DNA of 64,000 nt, from NCBI GenBank assembly GCA_033239125.1, contig BSWB01000001.1, positions 9,188,501 through 9,252,500 of the forward strand, given 5' to 3'. A program made the translations under genes and the position numbers. This DNA is from Fagopyrum homotropicum (Eukaryota > Streptophyta > Magnoliopsida > Caryophyllales > Polygonaceae). Within the stretch, counting starts at the first letter, position 1; the number at the start of each line of letters is the position of its first letter. A model generated the notes under the pieces. That model was not told where the DNA came from, made no database searches, and worked only from the letters and a program-made list of their open reading frames with translations. This document shows positions 8,979 to 20,640 of this stretch, piece by piece.

Positions 8979-10471
8979 ATGGCACGTACTAGGGCTGCAC
9001 AAGTGACTGGCCGAGGTAGGGGTCGTCCCCCCTTCCCCCAGTCAGACAGGATCGAGCTGATAGCACCCCTACTGTTAGAGGGCGTGGTCGTGTGGGTAGA
9101 CCTCCACTAGGGAGAGGTCGAGGACGAGTTCCTCGAGATGACCCACCTGCAGCAAGTGTACCAGAGGTTGCTGTAGAGGAAGTAACTGAGAGTGTAGGCC
9201 CCGAGGTCAGGCCTGTGACCGCCGCTAGGTCTGGAGCGCAAGGAGCTCGTTCTACTGAGTCGGGACGTGTCTCTATTGGAGCATCGGAGTATAGGGAGTT
9301 CAGAGCCTATGTTGAGCGCAGGGAGGAAGCTGCCAGAGTGGAGAGGCTTACTCAGGTACCACCAGTGGCGCCGGCTAGGTCAGCTCAGGTGACACAGGGA
9401 GTGTCTCAGGTGCCGGCTGTATCTGAGAGGAGGGCTGATGTTGATAGAGCACCTACTGGGGTCAGAGCACCGAGACCGGACGAGTGGTTGAAGGCTTTCA
9501 ACTCTCAGAAGGTCCCCTCATTCAGCGGAGAGATAGGGCTAGAGGTGGAGCACTGGATAGGGAAGATTGAGACTGCTTTGGAGGCAATACGTTGCCCCGT
9601 GGACCGACAGGTAGATTTGATACAGACTTGCTTCACAGATGATGCTCATTCATGGTGGCGTACCATTCGTGGCCGAGTCACCAGCTGGGAGCAGATGAAG
9701 AACATTGTTAGAGACAGGTACTGCCCAGTTTCGCTGAGGAGGGAGAGATTCCAGGATTTCATTGAGGCGGGATTTGAGGATATCCCGATTGCTGCAGCCA
9801 TAAAGAAGTTTCAAAAGGAGTTGACTTTGCTTGGACCATCTGCACCTCCAGAAGAGCAGCATGTTTATCTTTTCTCCAGGAGGTTGAGAGAGAGTACCCG
9901 ATCCTACCTGGCTGGATTCCGCTGTGAGACCTTGTCTGATTATCAGGATAGGGCCTTTGCTTATGAGAGAGATAGGCCAGCTTCTAGGAAAGCAGCACAG
10001 TCTAGTGGGCCGGATAAGCGGCAGAGGACAGGACATGCTGGTAGCAATGGAGCAGTAGCAGGTTATGGTAGAGGACAGACTCAGGGGAGGTCCAGCTACC
10101 ACTCTACAGTTCGGACTCCCAGTGGAGATCGACAGTGCTTTAACTGTGGTGGCCGTGATCACATTAAGCCGGACTGCCCGAAACCACCGGTCACTTGCTT
10201 CACTTGTGGGAAGCCGGGACACAGGGCTACTTTCTGCCGTCAGGGCAAGGCTTCTTCTCAGCAGGGATCTTCTCCTGCAGGTGCTGAGAAGAGTGTACAG
10301 AGACCCCCTCAGTACCGAGCTCCGAGTCAGCAGCAGCAGCAGTACCGGGCTCCAGGACATCCTGCTTCATACAGTACTGCACAGGGATCAGGTCGTGGCA
10401 GAGGACGTGGTAGTACCACTGACACCAGAGGAGGACCATCGAGAGTGTTTGAGCTGAGGAACACTGAGTAG
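8979..10471 (+). pseudogene. Tekay-1 gag (frameshifted near N-terminus)
   Basis: Gag coat-type protein. An ATG at 8979 opens MARTRAAQVTGRGRGRPP, but this frame runs into a stop near 9101. From about 9035 the main reading frame (positions congruent to 2 mod 3) takes over, so a one-base change in the C-rich run at 9026-9039 probably separates them (mutation or sequencing slip). The main frame holds a retrotransposon gag domain (WLKAFNSQKVPSFSGE, EHWIGKIETALEAI, SWWRTIRGRVTSWEQM) and two CCHC zinc knuckles (CFNCGGRDHIKPDC and CFTCGKPGHRATFC, about 10135-10235). A Gln/Gly/Arg-rich tail follows. It ends at a TAG (10469-10471), after which pol continues in the same frame. Confidence 0.88.
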
Positions 10472-12871
10472 CCTGCAGCACCTGCGACCACAGGTACTAT
10501 TTGGATCCATGACTTACCTGTGCGCGTTTTATTTGATACGGGTACCACGCACTCCTTTATATCAGATGCATGTGTAGATAGGTTGTCCTTAGCTACAGTA
10601 GAGGGTGTACCTTTTGTGGTTGGGTTACCAGATGGGGGTAAGGTTAGAGGATCTCGAGAGATTTATGACTGCCCTATTCACCTGGGAGGCCGGATTTGGT
10701 TAGTAAATTTTCTAGTCATGCCCCTAGCACATGAGGACGTGATATTAGGGATAGATTGGATGACTAGACATGGAGCCGTCTTGGATATTGGTAGGAGGAC
10801 TGTGACTGTTGCCACGGAGGAGGGCCACAGAGTTATATTCCGAGGTTGGGACCTCGGAAAGTCCGGCTCAGTCATCAGTGCAGTGAGGGCAGCCAGATTG
10901 ATAGCACAGGGTTGCGAGGCCTTCTGGTGTTATGCCATGAAGGAGCGCAAGAGCCTGACAGTAGAGGAGATACCAGTCGCATGCGAGTTTACAGAGGTCT
11001 TCAGGGACGACTTACCAGGGCTACCTCCACAGAGGAGTGTGGACTTTAGCATCGAGTTAGAGCCGGGCACGAGACCGATCTCGAAGGCCCCGTACCGCAT
11101 GGCCCCGATAGAGCTGCTTGAGCTGAAGAAGCAGTTAGAGGAGTTAGCAGAGAAGGGCTTCATACGCCCTAGTGTTTCTCCCTGGGGCGCACCAGTGTTG
11201 TTTGTGAGGAAGAAGGATGGATCGATGAGACTGTGTATCGACTACAGGGAGTTGAACAAGGTCACCATCAAGAATAAGTACCCACTACCTCGCATAGATG
11301 ATCTGCTGGACCAGCTGCATGGAGCGTCAGTGTTCTCGAGGATAGATTTGAGATCGGGTTATCACCAGCTGAGGGTGAGAGATCAGGACATACCTAAGAC
11401 GGCATTCCGGACTAGGTATGGTCATTATGAGTTTGTAGTGATGCCATTCGGGCTCACTAACGCGCCAGCAGTATTTATGGAGTTGATGAATGGGATTTTC
11501 ATCGACTTCTTAGACCAGTTTGTAGTGGTCTTCATCGAGGACATTCTAGTTTACTCTAGAAGTCGAGAGGAGCATGCCGGGCACTTGAGGACAGTGTTGC
11601 AGATTCTACAGGATAGTCAGCTATATGCTAAACTATCCAAGTGTGAGTTCTGGATGTCAGAGGTGGCATTCCTTGGCCATGTAGTGACTGCTGAGGGGAT
11701 TAAGGTCGACCCGGCGAAGATTGAGTCAGTGTCTTCTTGGCAACCTCCGAAGAATGTGAAGGAGGTTCGCAGTTTCCTTGGATTGGCAGGGTATTACCGT
11801 CGGTTTGTGGAAGGGTTTTCCCTGATCGCCCGACCACTTACTTCCCTCCTAAGGAAGACTACTCGGTTCGTCTGGTCTGAGCCGTGTCAGCAGAGTTTTG
11901 ATGAGCTGAAGAGGAGATTGACGTCTGCTCCGATCTTAGCACAGCCTGAGGGTACAGAGGACTTCGTAGTGTACAGTGACGCATCCAAGCTGGGCTTGGG
12001 GTGTGTCTTGATGCAGAGGGGTAAGGTTATAGCATATGCGTCTCGACAGCTGAAGACGTATGAAGAGAACTACCCCACTCGTGACCTGGAGTTAGCAGCA
12101 GTAGTGCACGCTCTTAAGATCTGGCGTCATTATCTCTATGGAGCGACCTGTCAGATCTTCACAGACCATAAGAGTCTGAAGTACATATTCACTCAGCGGG
12201 AGTTGAATAACCGCCAAAGACGGTGGTTAGAGTTGATCAAGGATTTTGACCTTGAGATTCTTTACCACCCTGGAAAGGCGAATGTAGTTGCTGACGCTTT
12301 GAGTCGGAAGACGCCTCAGGAGAAGGCGATAGCTCGGTTGACAGTACAGCCACAGTTACAGAGAGACTTAGCTTGGTTGGAGGTAGAGATCCAATTCCCC
12401 GATACAGCTCATCAGTTAGCCACCTTAGAGTTACTTCCTGACCTGTTGGGCGAGATCCGGCAGAAGCAGGAGACCTGTCCGACTTTGACCCGGATCCGAG
12501 ACCGGATGTCACGAGATGAGGCACCTCAGTTCACTATTGGTGCCGATGGAGTGATGAGACGACAGGACCGTGTCTGTGTGCCATCAGACAGTGAGCTGAG
12601 ACAGAGAATACTAGGTGAGGCTCATGCTACCCCTTACTCCGTACATCCAGGAGCGAGTAAGATGTATAAGGACGTGAGACGTTCCTTCTGGTGGGGTGGT
12701 TTGAAGCCCGATGTGGCCCGATATGTAGCCCAGTGTGCGACCTGTCAGCAGGTCAAGATTGAGCACCGTAGATCCGGAGGAGAGCTACACCCACTTCCAG
12801 TACCACATTGGAAGTGGGAAGACATTTCTATTTTATTTCGTCACCGGATTGAGGCTCAGCAGAGGTTTTGA
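10472..12871 (+). pseudogene. Tekay-1 pol, protease to integrase zinc finger
   Basis: In the same frame as gag after a TAG. Order by residue from the GTG at 10520: aspartic protease (LFDTGTTHSFIS, about residues 3-15), RT (RLCIDYRELN, YHQLRV, VMPFGLTNAP; about 190-400), RNase H (YSDASKLGLG, ASRQLKTYEENYPTRDLEL, HKSLKYIF; about 483-600), and integrase HHCC zinc finger (HATPYSVHPGASK ... CATCQQVK, about 700-745). The RT catalytic box, normally (Y/F)xDD, reads FIED here: the codon at 11537-11539 is GAG, while the related element at 42356-42913 has FIDD. The frame fails at about 12830, where one extra base relative to the Tekay-2 sequence breaks the start of the integrase core. Confidence 0.9.
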
Positions 12872-13898
12872 TGCCATTTGGGTAGTAGTAGACCGTCTGA
12901 CGAAGACCGCACGTTTCATTCCGATTAAGGAAACGTGGCCGGTAAGTCGCCTAGCAGAGGAGTTCACCAGGCATATTGTGAGACTCCATGGAGTACCGAG
13001 GACTATCGTCTCCGACAGGGATGGACGTTTTACCTCGAGGTTCTGGCAGCAGGTACATACTGCTCTGGGGACGAGTCTTCACTTTACCACTGCTTACCAT
13101 CCGCAGACAGACGGTCAATCAGAGAGGACCATCCAGACCTTAGAGGACATGTTGCGGGCATGTGTGCTAGATTGGGGACAGGTATGGCCAGATCACCTCC
13201 CACTAGTAGAGTTTTCATATAATAACAGCTGGCATGCGTCTATTGGGATGGCACCTTACGAGGCTTTGTACGGACGGAGATGTCGTACGCCGCTATGTTG
13301 GGATGAGCCCAGCAAGGCTGATGGAGTTGTACCAGATCAAATACAGGACGACATCGCCCGGATTGCCTTAGTCCGGGAAAGGATGTTAGCAGCTCAGAGT
13401 CGTCAGAAGTCCTACGCCGACAAAAGGCGTCGACCTTTAGAGTTTAGAGTAGGTGCACAGGTGTGGTTGAGAGTGTCACCTACGAGAGGAGTTAGACGTT
13501 TCGGCATTAAGGGGAAGCTGAGTCCCCGGTATGTCGGTCCATTTGAGATCGTAGAGAGAGTCAGAGAGGTTGCCTACCGACTAGCACTACCACCGAGACT
13601 GGAGGGAGTACACCCGGTTTTTCATGTATCTCAGCTGCGAGAGTACATACCGGATCCTAGACACGTCATCAGTCACGAGGATCTGATAGTTGAGCCAGAC
13701 CACACTTTTGTGGAGTATCCAGTAGCCGTCCTAGAGCGCAGCATTAGGCGCCTGCGTTCTAAGGAGATACCGATGCTGAGGATTCAGTGGTCTAGACGAG
13801 GAGTTGATGAGGCTACCTGGGAGACAGAGGAGAATATTAGACGTAATTACCCTGAGTTCTTTGCGGAGTTAGCCGCTACCTCAATACCGACGGGTTAG
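12843..13898 (+). pseudogene. Tekay-1 pol, integrase core and chromodomain-like tail
   Basis: Continues pol in the next frame after the frameshift at about 12830-12843. It contains the integrase core (AIWVVVDRLTKTARFIP, GVPRTIVSDRD, HPQTDGQSERTIQ with D and E catalytic positions), a basic region, the GPF/Y motif (KLSPRYVGPFEIV, HPVFHVSQL), and a C-terminal chromodomain-like segment (AVLERSIRRLRSKEI, IQWSRRG, EATWETEENIRRNYPEFF). Such tails are known in chromoviruses to steer integration to particular chromatin. The stop codon is at 13896-13898. Confidence 0.9.
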
Positions 13899-14058
13899 TA
13901 CTGAGATGATATTTTATATGATTTCTGTGATTATATGTTTAAATGATTGTTTATGTTTATGTGCTTAATGGCGTGAGTAGTTGCATGCTAGAATATAACT
14001 CTTGAGGGAAAATGTTTGGGTAGATACCTTATTCTAAGTTTCGGGACGAAACTTATTT

Positions 14059-14072
14059 TAAGGGGGTACTGA
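14059..14072 (+). other. Polypurine tract region of Tekay-1
   Basis: TTAAGGGGGTACTGA lies directly before the 3' LTR. The related Tekay-2 has AAGTGGGAACTGA in the same place. This is the expected site of plus-strand priming. Confidence 0.75.
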
Positions 14073-16877
14073 TGTAATATCCGGAATTTTTATTCCGTTT
14101 ATTCTGTAATAAACCCGATCTCGATCAGTTGATCTATATCCGTTTACTTAGTTAGACACATTATTATAAAATTTATCATTTTATGTAGATTTCCTTCACA
14201 TAAAATAATAAGTTTAGCCCTAAATTAGAATATGACAAGGTCCGGAAGTCTGCGACGAAGCTGTGACAAGGTCCAGACAAGTCTGTGACGAAGCTGTGAC
14301 AAGGCCAGACAAGGCCGTGACGAAGCTGTGACAAGGCCAGACAAGGCTGTGACGAGTCTGTGACAAGGCCAGACAAGGCTGTGACGAGTCTGTGACAAGC
14401 CCAGACAGGCTGTTGACAGCCCAGCGCCAGCAGCCCAGTCGCCCAGCAGCCTTGTCCGCTCCAGCCAGCAGCCCAGTCGCCCAGCTGCTTGTCCGCTCCA
14501 GCCAGCAACCCAGTAGCCCAGCTGCTTGTCCGCTCCAGCCAGCAGCCCAGTCGCCCCGCTGCTTGTCCGCCCAGTCCGCCTGCTACAGCCCAGCGTCACT
14601 CTAGCCAGCGCCAATCCAGCAGCACACTCCAGCCCATTCCGCAGGCCCAACCGGAAGCAAAAAGGAGAAGCAAGCCCAGCTGTGTATAACAGTTTCAACG
14701 TGTGATTAATGCTGGGAGAGAGCTGATGCAGTTGCCATAAAAGGCTCCTAAAATCACGCTGAAGAATCTCTCACCTTCCTTCCCTTTCACGTCCACATTC
14801 AGAAGACACAATCCCCTCTTTTGCTGATCGAAACCTCCAACGTTACAGCTGCCTCACGTCTCAGCCGGTGCACACAACACTTCTGCGTTCCATCCTTCTA
14901 CACCCACGCCCCAGCCTCCACTTCACTTCTGCGTTTCTTGCCTTCTGCACACGTCCAGTCCAGAAGCAACGTACTTCCCGCAAAATTCTGTGTATTTCGG
15001 TAAGGATTAATCTCCCATTCATCTTCACCTCTTAATCTAGTCGTTCATGAATGCCTGCGATAACAACTCCGTCTCGACCATTCCGTGACAGTAGCAAGGC
15101 TGGAAGAGTTGGCCAATCCGTGTAGTAGTAGAAGACGCCTCAGCCAGTAGAGGTTGAAGAGGTGAGTCTTTCTGCAGTCCCAATCCTTGCCTCTAGAAGT
15201 TAGTGTATAATTTTATGTATGTATACTATTTCCGTAATGTTAGAATGATGAACTGCTGTAGTCGGACTTGAACATAGGTTAGGTTGACCTTGTGTAGCTG
15301 CTGGGTATATAGACCGAAGGATAGGAACAAAGGACTGCTGTAAGTATGAAAAACAGAAATAAAAGGGCTGCTGTAATTCATTTTATTTCCTTCAGCTTTT
15401 AGGTTACCAACAGCCCATCTTGTCGATCAATTATAAAACGTTTGGATAAAGATCCACCGTTGAATTTTGGATATGTTGTAGACGGATATATGTAGTTTAG
15501 CATATTAAAATTTTGGGAGAAATGAACGGTCGGATTGAAAGTTATGAGCTCCCGAAGTTAGGTAGTTGAGCAGTTTTGGTAAACTTGAATTTTGGCTAAG
15601 TATAGGATATTAGAGTGAAGGAACCGACTTTGTGAATTATTATAAAAATATCGGCTGAAGAGTTTGGAGAAATTCTTTCTTCTAAGGTTAGATAGAACCT
15701 CATAGATGATCTAGAGATTTAATTCGGAAATTTTATAAGCTGTTAAGAATTTTATATTTAGAGCCGAAATTAAACCTTTTTCGATTCTTCCGGAAAATAG
15801 AAACATAGGAAAAATGTCAGTTTAGAACCAAATAAAATTCTAGGAGTTAGGATATATTTTTAGAACTTCAAATTGGAGTTTAGACATGAATTTTAGGGTT
15901 TTCGAGGAAATCGGAACCAAGGGTAAAATGGTCATTTTACCCTAAAACTAGTACTGTAACTAGTACGTCTTAATACCTTATTTGATCTTAGAAGTTTTAG
16001 ACTTCTATCTACGTAAAAGTGTGCTAATACACTTATCGCCTTTGACAAGCAACTGAGTGGTTACAGTTTACAGAGCGAGTGGTTTATAAAGAGTCGAGCG
16101 TTATAACAGGTAAGTCTTTTGGGCTTACTTAGCTGACTACTAAATATGAGTATAAATGATGATGGTGGTGTGTGATTGACATGTTAGAGAGATAGGTTGT
16201 GATATATAATTACCGACCTATGTTTTGGCCTAAGAGTAACGGGCGGTGGCATTCTGCTCAGTAGCTCGCGGGGCGCTGGAGGTTTCTTTCGGGACTAGTC
16301 CACACATGGTTTGTAGTGATGCTACCAAAGGAAGTCAGCTAGACCTACACCAGTTGGATAAGGAACGGAGGCGAGAACTAATAATAGTTCTCGTGCCACA
16401 ACTTAAATTGAATAATGTGAATCACTAAAATAATAGATAATAATTGGTTGAGTGCCAGCATGATGTTTGTTTAATTTTGTTGTTGCTTGTGTATGTGCTG
16501 TTATCATTTTGCTTATATTTGGTTAGTTAGCTAACTGTGGATATGTTGTTTAGATTTGACACAGGTTAGAGCAGATGCCGAGTGATTCAGATGGTAGTGG
16601 TCAGCCGGGGTGTCGTACTTTAGGACGTTTTGCAGTTTTTGCATTTGTGGGTTTTACAGTTGAACATTGTTTCCTTTCGTACTTTGTTTTATTACTTTTC
16701 CGGCTGTAGTTGATCTGGTCACATTCATGCATTGATAAAAACTATTTTATGATTTCTGGTTTTTCCTTATCTGTGCCTTGTTGTAAGATCACGTTAAGTT
16801 GTTGTCAAACTAAGGTCGGGACCCACTGTGCGGTCCTAACCAGTAACTCCCTAAGTTGTAAAATTTGGGGTGTTACA
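14073..16877 (+). repeat. Tekay-1 3' LTR (2805 bp)
   Basis: Near-identical to 5909-8715; the 2-bp difference lies in the first 33-bp repeat (GGTCCGGACAAG versus GGTCCGGAAG). TATA-like box at 14737-14744. It ends GTTACA, directly followed by the TCACA target duplication. Confidence 0.95.
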
Positions 16878-16882
16878 TCACA

Positions 16883-17677
16883 AACAAGGAAGAAGATCAA
16901 AAGGTCGTGAATTGATAATGATTTGAAGAATTAGACAAGGAAAAAGATGTTGGTGAAAACAAAAAGGCATCACCAACAACAATGCTTAATGACACTATTT
17001 TCTTGTTGATGATAACTTCAATGTGTCACCAACAAAAAAAGTTTCTCTATACTACACCACATAACACCTTGGTAACATCTTGATGGCTTTACCGCATTAC
17101 ATCAGGTGACACAATTTGCATTGTTCATGTCACTACAAAATACCTAGGTAATAATCTTGCTATTTGGTGACATTTACTAATAATAAGGTGTTACCATGAC
17201 ACTACAAGGAATTGATATCTTGTTAGCGCAATCATATAACACATTGATGTCAATGATATTTTGACAACATGTTGTCACCGAAAATACATATCTAAGATGT
17301 GTGCCGACGATATTTTGTTGACATATATGATGTGTTGACACCTTCTCTTCATGGTGTAATCAAAATAAACTTAATTGGTGACATTTAGTTATTGGAGTAA
17401 ACAATAAATTGTCATCTAGATGACATATACAATTGACAACCAAACAAAATAAACTATAAAGTAGAAATAAATTATTCCTTGAATGTTGATATAATAGTGA
17501 ATAGAGGAAGGACTAGATGAAGGAATTTTGGAACCATAGTTTGAGAACGGACAATTTTGTGGATTTTTTTTATTAAATAAGAATTATTTTTTCTTTTTAT
17601 AGAAACTATGAACGAAATAAAAATATTGATGAAAAAATAGAAAGTCTCTCAAGTTTGGGATAAAGTCGTAGTTTAAA
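16883..17677. repeat. Non-coding region rich in GTGACA/CACTACA words (CACTA-like), unit 1
   Basis: No gene seen. It contains CACTACAAAATACC (about 17141), CACTACAAGGAATT (about 17199) and many TTGGTGACA / GTGTCACC / TGTCACCAAC words in both orientations, the density expected of a CACTA subterminal region. No complete TIR pair could be assigned. Confidence 0.4.
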
Positions 17678-17897
17678 ACTACGGGTTATATGAAAAGGTC
17701 GTGGTTTAAAACTATGGTTTTATTATATTGTTTTGAAAAGGGAAAAAAAAAAACAAGGTGCATTTTTAAACTGCAGTATATTAACATTTTTTTTAAAAAG
17801 AACACACGTAAACCGCAGTTTGATACTACGGTTTATGGAAAAAAAATCGAAATAAAATCGTAATTTTAAACCGCAACTTCTTTGTATAACCCGTAGT
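17678..17897. repeat. Foldback (MITE-like) element, ACTACGGGTTATA ends, unit 1
   Basis: Perfect 13-bp inverted ends: ACTACGGGTTATA at 17678-17690 and TATAACCCGTAGT at 17885-17897. The interior has further inverted words (GTAAACCGCAGTTTGA, ACTACGGTTTATGG). It is 220 bp, non-coding and A/T-rich. The right end extended by one base gives CACTACGGG on the minus strand, so a CACTA-derived origin is possible. Confidence 0.58.
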
Positions 17898-18175
17898 GAG
17901 ACTTGCTATTCTCGTCAATATTTTTGTTAGGTTCCTAATTTTTTCACTTTTTCTTATAATTTAGGAAAAAAATCCCAAATTTGTGTCCAATTTCTGAAAC
18001 TGAAAAGGAATTAGTTTCTTGAATTAATAACTTATTTCATCGTCTCTAGCAAAATTTTCTGATTAAAATCCATTACTTGTACTCTATTTAGTAATACACA
18101 ATGCATCGTAAGGTATATATACGTCAACAGACAAACGCAAAGGATGAAACAAGGCACAAGCCAACAGGAGAACAA

Positions 18176-19795
18176 CTACTTCATGTACTTCTGCAAGAAC
18201 TTGCGGTGAAAGTCATTACGGACGGTGTCGTTGATGAAGCGTTTTGGCGCCTTGCTCTCTCCCCGCGCCTGATTCTTGAAGACGACATCGTCATCCCACC
18301 TGAAACCGTATTCAAATAAGAAACGATTAGAACATGCACATAAGCCCTGTCTAATTGTATTTCCAACATTTTGCACTTGAATCTAACCTTCTTTTCACAC
18401 TAAAATTTGTGGGGTTGTTGAAATTGAGTAATGGATTTCCTCTCATTAGTTCTGCTTCCTTGACTTTAAGATCTTCTTCCTGTTGTTGGCGTTCCTGCAA
18501 ACCCGATAATAGTTCAAGTTACACACATTATATAGAAAGAAAGTAAAGTAATATAAGCTAAACAATGCTATGTACTGAACTAGAACAATTGAACAAATTA
18601 TTGCTTCACAGTTAACTTAGAAAGACCATCCAACCTGGCGCATCTTTTCTTCAGCTCTTTCCTTCTTTATTCGTTCAAGTTCAGCTAATAGAGCTTCAGT
18701 GTCATCGTAGTCATCATCCTCATCACTACATCAGCAAACAGATGTTATTAGGACAAGCTTAGAGGCCATGAATAAAAAAAAACACATAGCATAGGTCGAT
18801 AAACAAACACCTAAAATTTAAGATTATCAGATATGCATAAAGAAATTCATGCTAGACCTAAATCATTTTTTGACAACAAACATTTTTTAACTGATATGCT
18901 AGGCATAACGATATGCATACTAAACTAACCTATCTTCATCACTTTTAGCTTCCACGTCAGAATCATCAGCATCTACACTACGTGGGAGAACACGGTCTTC
19001 AAGAAGCAGATGTGCACCTCTTCTACGATCTCTATCCACTGCCAAAAAAATATACATACATGAATACAACATCGTCTAGAAAGACATTAAAAGTTTATAA
19101 AGGAAATGTGTCATCGAAATTTATTTTACCACTAAAGGACTTGTCTTTTGAAGAAAAATGTCTCCGCTCACGATCTTCTAGCTCCTCGCGTAGGTTCCTC
19201 TTTTGTACTTCATCTTGTGTGTCCTGTCCGTCACGCCTGAAGCAATAAAAAAGATACTAAGCAAGAATGAATAGAGAAGACAAAATATTTATTGACTAAT
19301 TCAAAGGACCAAAAAATCATTTATAATACTCAAAACGTACACTTATGAAATTAGCGAGGATCAATCGTTCCAGAACCTTGTACACAATTTGTAATACAAA
19401 ATCTATAATATGTAGCATTACTACATAAACCAAATTATTTCATTACCCAAATTCAAACTAATATACCTACAATAATCCATATAAACAACCCCAGATAAAA
19501 TCGCATCTTATAAATATATCCCGAAGAACAATAATACTAAATGGTTCACCAAGGGGGATAGCACCAATAACGAATCTTCTCTCAGGATATTGTGTAAAGA
19601 AACATCTCTATATATTAGAAATTGGCACTGAGACACACAGAGATGCAAAGTCATAGATTCTTGCCTGGGCTTTAGAGTGGTATGGGCAGCAAGATCTCTT
19701 GAAGAATACTTTTGGGAAGGGCCAAATATCCTTGTACCACCTTGTTCATCTCCACCTTTAGCTGGTGCCCAAGTAGGTCTAGCTGCAGTAGTCAT
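18176..19795 (-). CDS. CWC15: CWC15 spliceosome-associated protein, copy 1 (six exons)
   Basis: Encodes a 222-aa Cwf15/Cwc15-family protein, a nuclear component linked to the Prp19/NTC complex and the catalytic spliceosome. Coding exons on the minus strand: 19665-19795, 19130-19236, 18930-19038, 18635-18725, 18388-18494, 18176-18299. All joins keep frame. Landmarks: the invariant start MTTAARPTWAPAKGG; IFGPSQKYSSRDLAAHTTLK; basic KRNLREELEDRERRHFSSKDK; acidic SDEDDDYDDTE; a charged helix LLAELERIKKERAEEK; and the conserved end RRWDDDVVFKNQARGE ... FINDTVRNDFHRKFL. Length fits plant orthologues (about 230 aa). Intron 1 uses a GC donor (CCCAG|GCAAG) with a normal AG acceptor; the other four are GT-AG. 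A 5' UTR intron is likely (donor CCAG|GTTCG near 20420, acceptor TTGTAG near 19817). Intact and probably functional. Confidence 0.95.
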
Positions 19796-20394
19796 ATCTT
19801 CTCAAGATTACCCGATCTACAATTCCACCGTGCATATTTTAAGATGTCAATAACATGAATTTATAAACATCATTGAACTCAGAAATATAGCACCAATTTC
19901 ATATCAACAATTATGCACCTATTTCATCAAACCATTGTTTGGTCTATCAATATTTAGACACTGTTTATATTACAAAGGTCTTTCAATTAGATTTAAAGCT
20001 TCCTAAAAATCACATAGGCTCATATAGTCTATAACAACATATCCAAGAAGCAATTGGTGATAGAATGTAATGATAAAAGGGTGTATTTTTTTAATTAATG
20101 TTTAAAGAATCTAAACAGGCACAATATAATTCTTAATTTGTATGCAATTCTGCATCAGATCTCAAGGCTCGAGTTGACAGGTAGCAGTCGATGACTCAAT
20201 AAGCAGCTGCTCAAGTTTCAGGTTCAGACTAATCGAAGATTCTGCATAACTTCCTAAAGCTATTTAAATCGAAACATAGAATCATAGCTAATAGAATAAT
20301 AAAAATCGATTCAGATTAATCATAATATGAGATATTCAGAAGGATAGAGAAAAGAAGAAACATCTCGCCGAGTCGCCAGAAGGGAAGGCCGGAC

Positions 20395-20640
20395 TCAGAT
20401 TCTAAGGCGGAATACGAACCTGGTCTGGGTCAAAGGTTGTATGGGTGAGTGGGTCGCCGGAAGAACTCGCCAATCCGCCGCCAGATGTTTGCCGCCCACT
20501 TCTGAACTTTCGATGGTAGGAGAGAAAGAAACAGGAAGGTTTCCGCCTTTCCGGCAGTCAAGAGAAAGAATAACAAACAAACGGGAAGGCTGTTTGCTTT
20601 AGATTTAAAGGTTTACTAGTTTAATTTTCTTGCCTTGCAC
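20395..20640 (-). promoter_or_regulatory. Likely CWC15 5' UTR exon and core promoter, copy 1
   Basis: GC-richer island between A/T-rich flanks, about 0.6-0.8 kb upstream of the CWC15 ATG. It carries a plausible splice donor, CCAG|GTTCG, at about 20420 on the minus strand. That fits a non-coding first exon spliced to an acceptor (TTGTAG|ATC) at about 19817. The start site itself cannot be read. Same layout at 31975-32220. Confidence 0.45.

Larger units (their letters stand above)
5909..16877 (+). mobile_element. Complete Tekay/Del-type chromovirus (Tekay-1), 10,969 bp
   Basis: Full-length Ty3/gypsy LTR retrotransposon. It is flanked by the perfect 5-bp duplication TCACA (5904-5908 and 16878-16882), and its empty site is preserved in unit 2 at about 28392-28396. 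LTRs of 2807 and 2805 bp begin TGTAATATCC and end GGGTGTTACA. Internal order is PBS, gag, protease, RT, RNase H, integrase, chromodomain-like tail, PPT. The tail domain and LTR ends fit the Tekay (Del) lineage. By eye the LTRs differ by about 14 substitutions and one 2-bp indel (about 0.5%), so insertion was recent. It is defective: gag frameshift, gag/pol TAG, RT active-site change and an integrase frameshift. Confidence 0.95.

Noticed and set aside
9650..10360. 236-aa minus-strand ORF opposite Tekay-1 gag
   Set aside because: Antisense shadow of the gag coding region; Leu/Ser-rich composition with no domain, while the plus strand has a gag domain and two CCHC knuckles.
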